A stretch of DNA of 60,006 nt from Trueperaceae bacterium (GTDB lineage: Bacteria > Deinococcota > Deinococci > Deinococcales > Trueperaceae): assembly GCA_036381035.1 (NCBI GenBank), contig DASVDQ010000071.1, positions 1 to 60,006 of the forward strand, in the 5' to 3' direction. Both the position numbers and the translations under genes were made by a program. The notes below the pieces were generated by a model. That model did not search any database. It had not been told where the DNA came from and was given only the letters and a program-made list of their open reading frames with translations. Of the stretch, positions 20,689 through 28,706 are shown piece by piece. Positions within the stretch are counted from its first letter, which is position 1, and every line of letters starts with the position of its first letter.

Positions 20689-21752
20689 GCGCCCTCCCCT
20701 CGCCGCGCCTCCGCCGGCGGCCGGTCCCCCGCCGGAGCCTCCCCGTGGATCGCGAAGTAGACGTCCTCGAGCGTGGCCTGTTCCGGCTCGACCCTGTGCA
20801 CGGCCAGGCCCGCCCCGACCAGCGTCGCCACGAGCCGCGGCGTCGCCCCCGGCGGCAGGCGCGTGACGACGAGCTCGGAGCTCGACCCCGCGGCCGCCTC
20901 GACGACGGCCTCGGGGAACGCCGCCCTCACGGCCTCCGCGGCGGCGGCCCCCTCACCGTCGCCGACGCCGAGGTGGAGGCGTCCCTGCGGCAGTCTGGCG
21001 GCGAGCTCGCGGGGCGTGCCCAGGGCGACGAGCCGGCCCCGCTGCAGGACGGCGACCCTGTCGCACACGCGCTGCGCCAGCGCCAGGTCGTGGGTGCAGA
21101 TCAGGACGGTGCGCCCCGCGCCGGCGCTGAGCTCACGCATCGTCTCGGTGACCTGGCGGGAGACGACTGGGTCGAGGCCCGAGGTCGGCTCGTCGAGGAA
21201 CAGCAGCTCGGGCTCGTGCAGCAGCGCGCGCGCCAGCGCGAGCCTCTGCTTCATGCCCTTGCTGAAGCCGCCCACGCGCTGGTCGGCCGCCGACAGCAGG
21301 CCGAACCGGTCGAGCATCTCGTCGACCCTGGCGGCGACGCGCTCCTCCGGGTAGCCGTAGAGCGCGGCGCAGTACCTGAGGTTCTGGCGCGCGGAGAGGC
21401 GCTCCTCCAGGGCGTGGTGCTCCGGCAGGACGCCGAGCCTGGCCCTCACCTCCGGCCCCCGCGTCGTGGGCGAGAGGCCGAGCACGCGCGCCATGCCCGC
21501 GCTGGGCGTGAGTACGCCGGCGAGCATGCGGAGCGTCGTGGTCTTGCCGGCGCCGTTGTGGCCCAGGAGCGCGAACAGCTCGCCGCGGGCGACCTTCAGG
21601 TCGAGGCCGTCCACGGCGGTCGTGGCCCCGAAGCGGCGCGTGAGGCCCTCGGCGACGACGGCTGGGGCGTCCGGCGCGGCGGCGTTCGTGACCCGGACCG
21701 CCGCGACCCCCGGCGCGCCGCCGCTCCGCGACGACGGCCCCGCGTCGCTCAC
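20685..21752 (-). CDS. ABC transporter ATP-binding protein
   Basis: This protein of about 355 aa is the ATPase partner of the ABC-2 permease. Walker A LLGHNGAGKTT, the Q-loop region, the signature FSKGMKQRLALARALLHEP and Walker B LLFLDEPTSGLDP are intact. After the nucleotide-binding domain there is a C-terminal extension (about residues 240-330) of the DUF4162 kind, with two alpha/beta segments. The FSKGMKQ signature is usual for ABC-2 exporters of drug or sodium type. The start is set at GTG 21752, overlapping the methyltransferase stop (GTGA); a GTG 6 nt earlier is possible. Confidence 0.92.
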   Translation of the reverse strand: MSDAGPSSRSGGAPGVAAVRVTNAAAPDAPAVVAEGLTRRFGATTAVDGLDLKVARGELFALLGHNGAGKTTTLRMLAGVLTPSAGMARVLGLSPTTRGPEVRARLGVLPEHHALEERLSARQNLRYCAALYGYPEERVAARVDEMLDRFGLLSAADQRVGGFSKGMKQRLALARALLHEPELLFLDEPTSGLDPVVSRQVTETMRELSAGAGRTVLICTHDLALAQRVCDRVAVLQRGRLVALGTPRELAARLPQGRLHLGVGDGEGAAAAEAVRAAFPEAVVEAAAGSSSELVVTRLPPGATPRLVATLVGAGLAVHRVEPEQATLEDVYFAIHGEAPAGDRPPAEARRGEGA

Positions 21753-22504
21753 GGCCACCGCGCCGCCACCCACACGCGGTCGGCGTCCTCGCGCGCCGGC
21801 TCGCCGCCGGGGTACTCGACGACGTCCACGTCAACGAACCCGGCCGCCGCGACGAGCCGCCGCAGCTCCGCCGGCGAGTAGCCGCGCTCGACGTGCCGCT
21901 CGACGAAGCTGCCCTCCGGGGTGCTGCAGAACGCCTCCACGTAGGCCAGCCCCGTCTCGGGCTCGTAGGAGTGACGCCAGCTGTAGTAGACGTCGTCGGC
22001 CCAGCCCTCGACCTTGCCGCCCGCCCACAGCTCGCGCAGCGCCAGCTCGGTGTTGGCGTCGAAGACGAACACGCCGCCGGGCAGGAGGTGGCGGGCGACG
22101 TTGCGGCAGGCCGCGGTGAACGCGGCGTCGGTGAGCAGGTTGTTGAGCGAATCGAACACCGAGTAGGCCAGCGCGAAGCGGCGCGGCAGCGAGAACGACG
22201 CGAAGTCGCCGAGGTGGAACGGCGTGCCCGGCAGCTTCGCCGCGGCTACGGCGAGCATCTCGCGGCTGGCGTCGAGCCCCTCGACCGGCACGCCGCGCGC
22301 CGCGAACGGCGCCGTCGAGTTGCCGGTGCCGCAGCCGATGTCGAGGGCGGGGCCCGACCGGTAGCCGCGCTCGGCGGCGAGGCGCAGCACGAACTCGGCC
22401 CACAGGTCGTACTCGACCTCGGCCATGACGGCGTCGTAGACGGAGGCGAGCATGGTGAACGGGGCCGCGCGCAGCGGCCGGCCCGGCTCAGTCCGCCCGC
22501 TCAT
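21749..22504 (-). CDS. Class I SAM-dependent methyltransferase
   Basis: This 251-aa protein has Rossmann motif I ALDIGCGTGNSTAPFAARG near residues 47-65, motif II GVPVEGLDAS, and VFVFDANTE later. Early YDAVMAEVEYDLWAEFV resembles small-molecule methyltransferases of the UbiE/methyltransf_25 group. Substrate is unknown. It overlaps the upstream oxidoreductase by 17 nt and the downstream ABC ATPase by 4 nt, so it belongs to a four-gene operon. A joint role with the exporter in handling a methylated compound is possible but not shown. Confidence 0.88.
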   Translation of the reverse strand: MSGRTEPGRPLRAAPFTMLASVYDAVMAEVEYDLWAEFVLRLAAERGYRSGPALDIGCGTGNSTAPFAARGVPVEGLDASREMLAVAAAKLPGTPFHLGDFASFSLPRRFALAYSVFDSLNNLLTDAAFTAACRNVARHLLPGGVFVFDANTELALRELWAGGKVEGWADDVYYSWRHSYEPETGLAYVEAFCSTPEGSFVERHVERGYSPAELRRLVAAAGFVDVDVVEYPGGEPAREDADRVWVAARWP

Positions 22505-23519
22505 CGACGAGCAGCGCCACCTTGCCGACGTTGCGGTTCTCGCGCATGTAGGCGTGGGCCTCGGCGACCTCCTCGAGCCGGTAGACCCTGTCCACGTGCG
22601 GCCTCAGCAGGCCCGCGGCCAGGTCGTCCCCGAAGCGCGCGAGGAACTCCTGCCTCACCTTGAGCTTCTCGGCGAGCGGCCTGTGCCTCAGCGTCGAGCC
22701 GATCAGCTTCAGCCGCCGCGTCATCAGCTCGCGGATGTCGAGCTGCGCCCGCCGACCGCCGAGCGTGGCGATGAACACGAGGCGTCCGCCCGTCGCCAGG
22801 ACGTCGAGGTTGGCCCTGAGGTAGGCCTCGCCGACGATGTCGAGGATCACGTCCACGCCCTGGCCGCCCGTGTGCTCCATGACGGCCTCCTCGAAGGGCC
22901 GGGCGTGCCTGTCGACGGCCAGGTCGGCGCCGAAGCGCCGGCACGCCTCGCACTTCTCGGCGCCGCCGGCGGTGGCGTACACGGTGCAGCCGGCGCGCTT
23001 GGCCAGCATGATCGCGTACGACCCCACCCCGCTGGCGCCGCCGTGCACGAGCAGGCGCTCCCCCTCCTGCAGGCGCGCCTCCATGAACAGGTTCAGGTAG
23101 GCGGTGAAGGCGGCCTCCGGCAGGGAGGCGGCCTCCGCCCACGTCCAGCCCTCCGGGACCGGGATCAGCATCGCCGCGGGCACCGCGACGTACTCGGCGT
23201 AGCCCCCGCCGGGCAGGAGGGCCGTGTAGGCGCCGCCCAGACGCACCCCCGCGCTCGCCATCACCTCCTCGTCGCCGGCGACGAGCACGCCGGCGGCCTC
23301 GAGCCCGAGCACCTCAGACTCGCCGGGCGGCGGGGGGTAGTTGCCGGCCGCCTGCGACAGGTCGGCGCGGTTCAGCGCCGTCGCCATGACCTTCAGCAGG
23401 ACCTCGCCGGGGCGCAGGGTCGGCGTGGGCGCCTGCCCCACGCCCACGCCGCCGGCCTGGTCGACGACGGCGGCGCGCATGACCGCCGGGACGCCGGCCG
23501 CCGCGACGTCTGGTGACAT
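22488..23519 (-). CDS. Zinc-independent quinone oxidoreductase (PIG3/QOR type MDR)
   Basis: This 343-aa medium-chain dehydrogenase/reductase shows ALNRADLSQAAGNYPPP near residues 48-62, the PIG3-subfamily signature. It also has GLEAAGVLVAG and the NADPH-binding GASGVGSYAIMLAKRAG near 160-176. No catalytic-zinc cysteine/histidine set is present. Start ATG 23519 is preceded by TAGCAT 5 nt upstream, a leaderless arrangement; an internal ATG at 23480 has no such signal. It is first in the operon with the methyltransferase and ABC exporter, and divergent from mreB. Confidence 0.88.
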   Translation of the reverse strand: MSPDVAAAGVPAVMRAAVVDQAGGVGVGQAPTPTLRPGEVLLKVMATALNRADLSQAAGNYPPPPGESEVLGLEAAGVLVAGDEEVMASAGVRLGGAYTALLPGGGYAEYVAVPAAMLIPVPEGWTWAEAASLPEAAFTAYLNLFMEARLQEGERLLVHGGASGVGSYAIMLAKRAGCTVYATAGGAEKCEACRRFGADLAVDRHARPFEEAVMEHTGGQGVDVILDIVGEAYLRANLDVLATGGRLVFIATLGGRRAQLDIRELMTRRLKLIGSTLRHRPLAEKLKVRQEFLARFGDDLAAGLLRPHVDRVYRLEEVAEAHAYMRENRNVGKVALLVDERAD

Positions 23520-23584
23520 GCCCCATGCTATACGGCCCCGCCGGGACGGATCGGGTAAGGCCCGTTCCTGGTAGCTTGGAGGCC

Positions 23585-24586
23585 ATGATCGGCGTCGACC
23601 TCGGCACGACCAACGTAAGGATCCACGTGAAGGGCAAGGGTGTCCTGCTGAGGGAGCCGGCCGTGATCGCCGTCGTGAAGGGGACCACCGACGTCAAGGC
23701 CGTCGGTCAGGAGGCGTACCGGATGCTGGGGCGCACCCCCGGGAACATCACCGCCGTCAGGCCGATGGCCGACGGCGTCATCGCCGACTACACGCTGACC
23801 GAGAAGATGCTCAAGGCGTTCATCGGCAAGGTGCTGACCGGGCCGGCGCGCTTCCTGCGGCCGAACATCATGGTCTGCATACCATCCGGCATCACCGAGG
23901 TCGAGCGCCGCGCCGTCGTGCAGGCGATGCACGAGATCGGCGCGCGCAAGGCGTTCCTCATCGAGGAGCCCGTGGCCGGGGCCATCGGCGCTGGCATCAA
24001 GATCGCCGAGCCCGTCGGCTCGATGGTCATCGACATCGGCGGCGGCACCACCGACATCGCCATCCTCAGCATGGGCGGGATCGTCGTCTCCGAGAGCCTG
24101 CGCATCGCCGGCAACACGTTCGACCGCGACATCATGGCCTACGTCAAGGCCAAGCACAACCTGCTGATCGGCGACCGCACCGCCGAGGAGATCAAGCGCA
24201 CCGTGGGGGCGGCGAAGGTCGTCTCGCCCGAGGACGACAGGAGCGTCGAGGTGCGCGGCCGCGACCTCATCGACGGCATGCCCAAGACCGTCACGGTGTC
24301 GACGCAGGACGTCGTGACGGCGTTGAGCCCCTCGCTGGAGAAGCTGGCCGCCGGGCTGCGCAAGGTCGTCGAGCAGGCGCCGCCCGAGCTCGTGGCGGAC
24401 GTCATCGAGCGCGGCATCGTGATGACCGGCGGCGGCGCGCTCCTGCGCAACCTCGACGCCTACCTGGGCGCCGTGACCTCGATCCCCGTCGGCGTGGCCC
24501 CCAACGCCGCCGACTGCGTGGTGCTGGGCACCGCCCAGGCCCTCGACATGGTGCACCTGCTGCGCGACGCCCGCTACGAGGCCTGA
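23585..24586 (+). CDS. mreB: Rod-shape actin homologue MreB
   Basis: This 333-aa actin-fold ATPase organises lateral wall synthesis in rods. Phosphate-1 motif GVDLGTTN lies at residues 3-10, phosphate-2 VIDIGGGTTDIAILSMGGIV near 155-175, and the adenosine motif MTGGGALLRNLD near 280. Length matches MreB/Mbl. Start ATG 23585 has GGAGG at good spacing, and TAGCTT overlaps the same region 7 nt before the ATG. mreC and mreD do not follow, so this may be an additional MreB/Mbl paralogue rather than the main mreBCD copy. Confidence 0.93.
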   Translation: MIGVDLGTTNVRIHVKGKGVLLREPAVIAVVKGTTDVKAVGQEAYRMLGRTPGNITAVRPMADGVIADYTLTEKMLKAFIGKVLTGPARFLRPNIMVCIPSGITEVERRAVVQAMHEIGARKAFLIEEPVAGAIGAGIKIAEPVGSMVIDIGGGTTDIAILSMGGIVVSESLRIAGNTFDRDIMAYVKAKHNLLIGDRTAEEIKRTVGAAKVVSPEDDRSVEVRGRDLIDGMPKTVTVSTQDVVTALSPSLEKLAAGLRKVVEQAPPELVADVIERGIVMTGGGALLRNLDAYLGAVTSIPVGVAPNAADCVVLGTAQALDMVHLLRDARYEA

Positions 24587-24654
24587 GAGCGCTGCGGCCG
24601 AGGGGCGCCCGCTGCGAGGCCTGAGAGCGCTTCTACCGAGGGGCGCCCGCTACG
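24570..24654. repeat. 38-bp tandem repeat spanning the mreB stop codon
   Basis: Two units of 38 bp start at 24570 and 24608, each built as CCCGCT-NC-GAGGCCTGAGAGCGCT-N4-CCGAGGGGCG, with a partial third copy at 24646. Copy one carries the last codons and TGA of mreB. The partial third copy reaches the stop of the opposite-strand membrane gene. Only the N4 block and one or two bases differ between copies. Confidence 0.8.
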
Positions 24655-25147
24655 CGGACCCCGGCGCCTCGCGTCGCGGCGGGGCCGCCGCCGCGGCCCG
24701 GCCCAGCCTGCCGGACCCGACGAAGCCCGCGGCGTAGGCGAGCAGCAGGACCGCCAGCAGCACGAGCACGGGGGCGCCACGCTGACCGGTGGCGAGGGCC
24801 AGCGCGGCGAACCACGACGACGTCGACAGGGTGACGCCGGCGAAGATCGCGCGCGAGAGCGCTGCCTGGCGGCTGTCCACGTACGCCAGGCGCGCCAGGG
24901 AGGCCAGCCCGAGAGGCAGCAGGAGGACCGCCAGCGCGACGAGGGTCCAGGCCAGCAGGCCGCTCGGCCGCGGCGGGCCCGGCGCCAGCGCGGCCACGAC
25001 GACGCCCACGACCAGCGCCGCGGCGGTCTGCGCCATGAAGGCGCCGGCGAAGGCCAGCCTCAGGAAGGCCGTCGCCCGCCCTACGCCGAGCTCGCCGGCC
25101 TCCAGGTACGAGGCGGCGAGGCGGCAGAGCGCGCCGCCCCGCGTCAG
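24650..25147 (-). CDS. Small multi-pass membrane protein, unknown function
   Basis: This protein has four predicted hydrophobic helices, including AAALVVGVVVAALAP, LLAWTLVALAVLLLPLGLASL and VLVLLAVLLLAYAAGFVG. I recognise no family. The only ATG (25036, giving 128 aa) lies within the first helix region. The frame stays open and protein-like upstream (YLEAGELGVGRATAF), but has no ATG, GTG or TTG. A CTG at 25147 overlaps the stop of the preceding 40-aa gene as CTGA, and that start would give 165 aa. The conservative alternative is 24650-25036. It is probably cotranscribed with the 40-aa gene. Confidence 0.5.
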   Translation of the reverse strand: MTRGGALCRLAASYLEAGELGVGRATAFLRLAFAGAFMAQTAAALVVGVVVAALAPGPPRPSGLLAWTLVALAVLLLPLGLASLARLAYVDSRQAALSRAIFAGVTLSTSSWFAALALATGQRGAPVLVLLAVLLLAYAAGFVGSGRLGRAAAAAPPRREAPGSA

Positions 25148-25266
25148 TGCGGCTCGTGCGTGTGGCGGGCGAACCAGGTGCCGATGGCCACGCCGGCGGC
25201 GGCGAGGGCCGCCAGCGAGGCGAGGATGATGACGGCGTTGCGGATGATGGGCAGGAAGGTCTCCAC
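25144..25266 (-). CDS. 40-aa single-span membrane protein
   Basis: GTG 25266 follows a very good ribosome-binding site, AGGAGGAG, and a TATGCT -10 box about 15 nt further upstream. The peptide has one transmembrane helix (residues 9-27, AVIILASLAALAAAGVAIG) and a His-rich tail ending RHTHEPH. I recognise no family. The promoter plus ribosome-binding site make it more credible than most ORFs of this size. It probably leads a two-gene unit with the following membrane protein, perhaps as its small subunit. Confidence 0.6.
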   Translation of the reverse strand: METFLPIIRNAVIILASLAALAAAGVAIGTWFARHTHEPH

Positions 25267-25289
25267 GGCTCCTCCTAAGAGAGCATAAC

Positions 25290-26654
25290 TCAGGCGCCCT
25301 GCGCGGCGGGAGCCAGGGAGCGACGCCCGGTGAGGGCGCGGAAACGCAGCGACAGCAGCACGGCCGCGAGCACGAGGGAGGCGATCAGGCCGTACCACAT
25401 CCCGCGCGGGCCCAGGTCCAGCCAGAAGGCGCAGATAAGTCCCAGCGGGAAGCCGACGATCCAGTAAGAGAGGAGCGTGATGAGCATCGGCGCGCGCGTG
25501 TCCTTGAGGCCCCTGAGCGCCCCGACGGCGGCGACCTGCACGCCGTCGAAGAGCTGGAACGCTCCGGCCAGGCTGAGGAACGTGGCCGCCCAGCCCACGA
25601 CGACGGCGTTCGCGGGGTCGTTCACGTCGAGGTAGACCGCCGTGACGAGCCGCGGCGCGAGGATGTAGAGGGCGGCGGTGAGGCACATGAACGAGGCGGC
25701 GACGGCCACGCCCGTCCACCCGGCGCGCCGCACGCCGTCGCGGTCTCCCCTGCCGGCCGCCTGGCCCACCCTGACGCTCGTGGCGATGCCCACCCCCAGC
25801 GGCACCATGAACGACAGCGAGGCCGTCTGCATCGCGACCTGGTGGCCGGCGAGCGGCCCCTCCCCGAACACGCCCATAACCAGCGCCGTGGCCGAGAACA
25901 GTCCGGCCTCGAAGCCGAGCGAGAGGCTCATCGGCCAGCCGAGCGCCAGGAGCTCGCGCAGCACGCGCCCCTCCAGGCGCCAGCCGCGGAACACCCGCAG
26001 CGACCCGTAGCCGCAGCTCACGACGAGGGCAGCGCCCACGGCCATGAGGCTGTAGGTGACCGCGGTCGCGACGCCGGCCCCGACGAGGCCGAGGGCGGGC
26101 AGGCCGAGGCGCCCGAAGATCAGGAGCTCGTTGAGGCCCGCGTTGACGAGCACGCCGGCGCCGGCCACGAACATGATCGGCCGCGTCTGGCCGTTCCCCT
26201 CGAGGAACCCGCGCAGCGCCACGAAGGCCAGCGCGCCGGGCAAGCCGAACGCCACGGCCCCGAGGTACTCGTCCGCCGCCGCCACGACGCCGGCCTCCTG
26301 CCTGAGCAGGCTCAGCAGGGGCGACAGGTTCGCTACGAGCAGGGCCACAGGCAGCGACAGCGCCAGGGCCAGCACCAGGCCGTGGCGGAGCGTCCTGGCG
26401 CCGTCGGCGTGCCGCCCGGCGCCGACGGCCTGCGCCACGACGGGGCTGACGGCCATGACGAGCGCCATCGTCAGCAGGTAGACGAAGTTGAAGGCCACCG
26501 CGCCGAGGGCGAGCCCGGCCAGCGGGCCCGCCCCGAGCCGGCCGACCATCACCGTGTCCACGAAGCTCATGCCGTTCTGCGCCACCTGCGCCAGCACCAG
26601 CGGCGCGGCGACGACGAGCAGGCTCCTGAGCTCTCCGGTGACGCTGCGAGGCAT
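25290..26654 (-). CDS. MATE family efflux transporter
   Basis: This 454-aa, 12-helix cation-coupled multidrug exporter shows the NorM-like N-terminus PLVLAQVAQNGMSFVDTVMVGRLG and the duplicated six-helix arrangement. LRGFLEGNGQTRPIM and LNELLIFGRLGLPALGLVGAG are typical of the DinF/NorM MATE group. Start ATG 26654 lies 6 nt after TATCGT, indicating a leaderless transcript. It is divergent from the ankyrin-M23 gene with only 43 nt between the two start codons. Substrate cannot be predicted. Confidence 0.93.
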   Translation of the reverse strand: MPRSVTGELRSLLVVAAPLVLAQVAQNGMSFVDTVMVGRLGAGPLAGLALGAVAFNFVYLLTMALVMAVSPVVAQAVGAGRHADGARTLRHGLVLALALSLPVALLVANLSPLLSLLRQEAGVVAAADEYLGAVAFGLPGALAFVALRGFLEGNGQTRPIMFVAGAGVLVNAGLNELLIFGRLGLPALGLVGAGVATAVTYSLMAVGAALVVSCGYGSLRVFRGWRLEGRVLRELLALGWPMSLSLGFEAGLFSATALVMGVFGEGPLAGHQVAMQTASLSFMVPLGVGIATSVRVGQAAGRGDRDGVRRAGWTGVAVAASFMCLTAALYILAPRLVTAVYLDVNDPANAVVVGWAATFLSLAGAFQLFDGVQVAAVGALRGLKDTRAPMLITLLSYWIVGFPLGLICAFWLDLGPRGMWYGLIASLVLAAVLLSLRFRALTGRRSLAPAAQGA

Positions 26655-26697
26655 CCGTCAACGATACTCGCGGCGGCGGGATTGTTACCATCGCGGC
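26655..26697. promoter_or_regulatory. 43-bp divergent promoter with two leaderless starts
   Basis: TATCGT (minus strand) lies 6 nt before the MATE ATG, and TACCAT (26686-26691) lies 6 nt before the ankyrin-M23 ATG. Any -35 elements of the two promoters must overlap, so the two polymerases should exclude each other. Confidence 0.6.
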
Positions 26698-27792
26698 ATG
26701 CGTGTCCTGGTTGCGGCACTGCTCGTCGCCGTCCTCGCCCTGGGCGCCCTCTACGCCTTCGGCCTGCCGCCCTTCGGCCCCCGCGAGCCGGCGCCGCCGC
26801 CCGTCCCCGAGATCTTCCCCGTCGTCGAGACGGGCGACCCGGCGCAGGTCGCGGAGGCGATCGCCGGCGGGGCCGACGTCCACGCCCGCAACGAGGCCGG
26901 CCTCACGCCGCTGATGGTCGCCATCGCGTCGAACGCCCCGACACAGGTGGCCGAGGAGCTGCTGGCGGCGGGCGCCGACGTGAACCAGCAGGCGGCGAAC
27001 GGCCTCACCGCCCTCATGCTCGCCGCCTCACAGGGGACGCCCGCCCAGGTCGTCTACCTGCTCAACGCCGGCGCCGACCCCACGGTGCGCGACGCCGAGG
27101 GGCGCTCGGCCGCCGACCACGCCGCCGCCAACCCGGCCGTGCGCACGTCGGGCGCCTACGTCAGGCTCGTGGAGCTGCAGGACGTGGCGTTCGTGCGCGG
27201 CTGGCCCAGCGGCTACGTGGTGCCCGTCGAGGGCGCCACGATCTCCTCGCGCCGCCACCACCTGCCCGGCGCGCCGCGGGAGTACCGCAACGGCGTGCAC
27301 GAGGGCTTCGACTTCTACTCCGGAACCGTCAGCGTGCCCATCGAGTACGGCACGCCGATCCGGGCCGCCGCCGACGGCGTCGTGATCCGCGCCGACCACG
27401 ACTACGTGGAGCACACGCTAGAGGAGTACGAGCAGATCATCGCCGACGCCACCGCCGCGCTCGACACCCCGCCGGAGCTGCTCGACGAGCTGCGCGGCCG
27501 CCAGGTGTGGATACGCCACGCGGGCGGTTTCGTCACGCGCTACGCCCACCTCTCCTCGATCGCCGAGGCCGTGGTCGTGGGCGCGCACGTGCGGCAGGGC
27601 GACATCATCGCCACGACGGGCAACTCGGGGACGCTCGAGGCGGCCCAGGGCACGAGGGACGGCCCGCACCCGCACGTGGAGGTGTGGCGCGGCGACGAGA
27701 CGTACCTTGGCGCCGGGCTGGAGCCCGAGGAGGTGTGGTCGCTGGCCGCGCAGGTCTTCGGCGAGTCGGCGCTGCCGCCGTACCACGACTGA
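26698..27792 (+). CDS. Ankyrin-repeat M23 metallopeptidase, membrane-anchored
   Basis: This 364-aa protein starts with a hydrophobic segment (VLVAALLVAVLALGALYAFG), an uncleaved anchor or signal peptide. Residues about 45-150 hold three ankyrin repeats (GADVHARNEAGLTPLMVAI, GADVNQQAANGLTALMLAA, GADPTVRDAEGRSAADHAA). Residues about 190-345 form an M23/LytM domain with zinc-ligand motifs HEGFDF (HxxxD), YAHL and HPHVEVW (HxH). M23 enzymes cut peptidoglycan cross-links. A helical insertion (EEYEQIIADATAAL) lies between the first and second active-site motifs. An ankyrin-M23 fusion is unusual. The start is fixed by TACCAT 6 nt upstream. Confidence 0.85.
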   Translation: MRVLVAALLVAVLALGALYAFGLPPFGPREPAPPPVPEIFPVVETGDPAQVAEAIAGGADVHARNEAGLTPLMVAIASNAPTQVAEELLAAGADVNQQAANGLTALMLAASQGTPAQVVYLLNAGADPTVRDAEGRSAADHAAANPAVRTSGAYVRLVELQDVAFVRGWPSGYVVPVEGATISSRRHHLPGAPREYRNGVHEGFDFYSGTVSVPIEYGTPIRAAADGVVIRADHDYVEHTLEEYEQIIADATAALDTPPELLDELRGRQVWIRHAGGFVTRYAHLSSIAEAVVVGAHVRQGDIIATTGNSGTLEAAQGTRDGPHPHVEVWRGDETYLGAGLEPEEVWSLAAQVFGESALPPYHD

Positions 27793-27808
27793 GGAGCTAG
27801 CGGGCCAC

Positions 27809-27825
27809 CTCGGCCCCGGGCCGAG
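27809..27825. terminator. Palindrome after the ankyrin-M23 gene
   Basis: CTCGGCCC and GGGCCGAG are complementary around one central C, 17 nt after the stop codon. The absent loop means only a shorter stem can fold, and there is no T-tract. Termination is a guess from position. Confidence 0.3.
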
Positions 27826-27832
27826 CGGCCCC

Positions 27833-27906
27833 GTGCGGAGCGCGTAGGGGTAGCGGGGGCCAGGGTCCCGCGCGGAGCCGGTAGGGGACTCGGGGGCCGG
27901 GCCCCG
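27833..27906. repeat. Imperfect 37-bp tandem repeat in the convergent intergenic gap
   Basis: Copies start near 27833 and 27870. Shared cores are GCGGAGC, GTAGGGG and CGGGGGCC in the same order and spacing. It fills much of the 179-nt gap between the ankyrin-M23 gene and the LOG-family gene. I see no ORF in it. Confidence 0.5.
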
Positions 27907-27971
27907 GCAGGGCGGCTGGCCCGCCCGCACCGAGCGTGAAGGGATCGGCGAGTCTCGCTGCGGGCCCGACC

Positions 27972-28658
27972 TCACCAGGGCAGGTTGAAGCCGGCGTGGT
28001 TGGCGTTGCGGTAGTACTCCTCGATCTCCTGCGGGATACGGCCCACGTCGTCGCAGACCTTGAAGAGGTGCAGGTCGTTCTCCGAGATCGTGCCCTGCCT
28101 GAGCAGCGTGCCCTGGAACCACTGGACGAGGCCGCGCCAGTACTCGACGCCCACGAAGTAGACGGGGAACGGCTTGATCTTCTTCGTCTGGATGAGGGTG
28201 AGCGCCTCCAGCACCTCGTCGAGCGTGCCGAAGCCGCCGGGGTAGGCGACGAAGGCCGTCGAGTACTTGACCAGCATGACCTTGCGCACGAAGAAGTACT
28301 TGAACCGCACCGTGGACGTCTGGTACGGGTTCGGCGCCTGCTCGTGCGGCAGGTCGATGTTGAGGCCGACGCTCTGCCCACCGCCCTCGAGGGCGCCGCG
28401 GTTCGCGGCCTCCATGATGCCGGGGCCCCCGCCGGTGAGCACCGTGTAGCCGGCCTTGGCCAGCTCGCAGGCCAGCCGCCTGGCCGACTCGTAGTGCGGC
28501 GAGCCCTCGCGCACGCGCGCCGAGCCGAAGACCGTCACGGCCTTGTTCACGCCGGCGAGCTCCTCGAAGCCCTGGACGAACTCGCCCATGATGCGGAACA
28601 TCCGCCAGGAGTCCTCGGCCAGCGCGTCGATGACGTACTGCTTCTCGACGTCCTGCAT
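27972..28658 (-). CDS. LOG family protein (TIGR00730), Rossmann-fold nucleotide hydrolase
   Basis: This 228-aa protein carries the two LOG motifs: GGGPGIMEAAN near residue 77 and PGGFGTLDE near residue 140. Biochemically studied LOG proteins cleave nucleoside monophosphates, for example cytokinin riboside monophosphates, to base and ribose phosphate. The bacterial substrate here is unknown. Start ATG 28658 is 7 nt after TAACCT, indicating a leaderless transcript. It is separate from mutS2 upstream. Confidence 0.9.
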   Translation of the reverse strand: MQDVEKQYVIDALAEDSWRMFRIMGEFVQGFEELAGVNKAVTVFGSARVREGSPHYESARRLACELAKAGYTVLTGGGPGIMEAANRGALEGGGQSVGLNIDLPHEQAPNPYQTSTVRFKYFFVRKVMLVKYSTAFVAYPGGFGTLDEVLEALTLIQTKKIKPFPVYFVGVEYWRGLVQWFQGTLLRQGTISENDLHLFKVCDDVGRIPQEIEEYYRNANHAGFNLPW

Positions 28659-28706
28659 CGCCCAGAGGTTATCAGTGGCGCCCGCCCGCGCCCGTGCCGG
28701 CTACGC

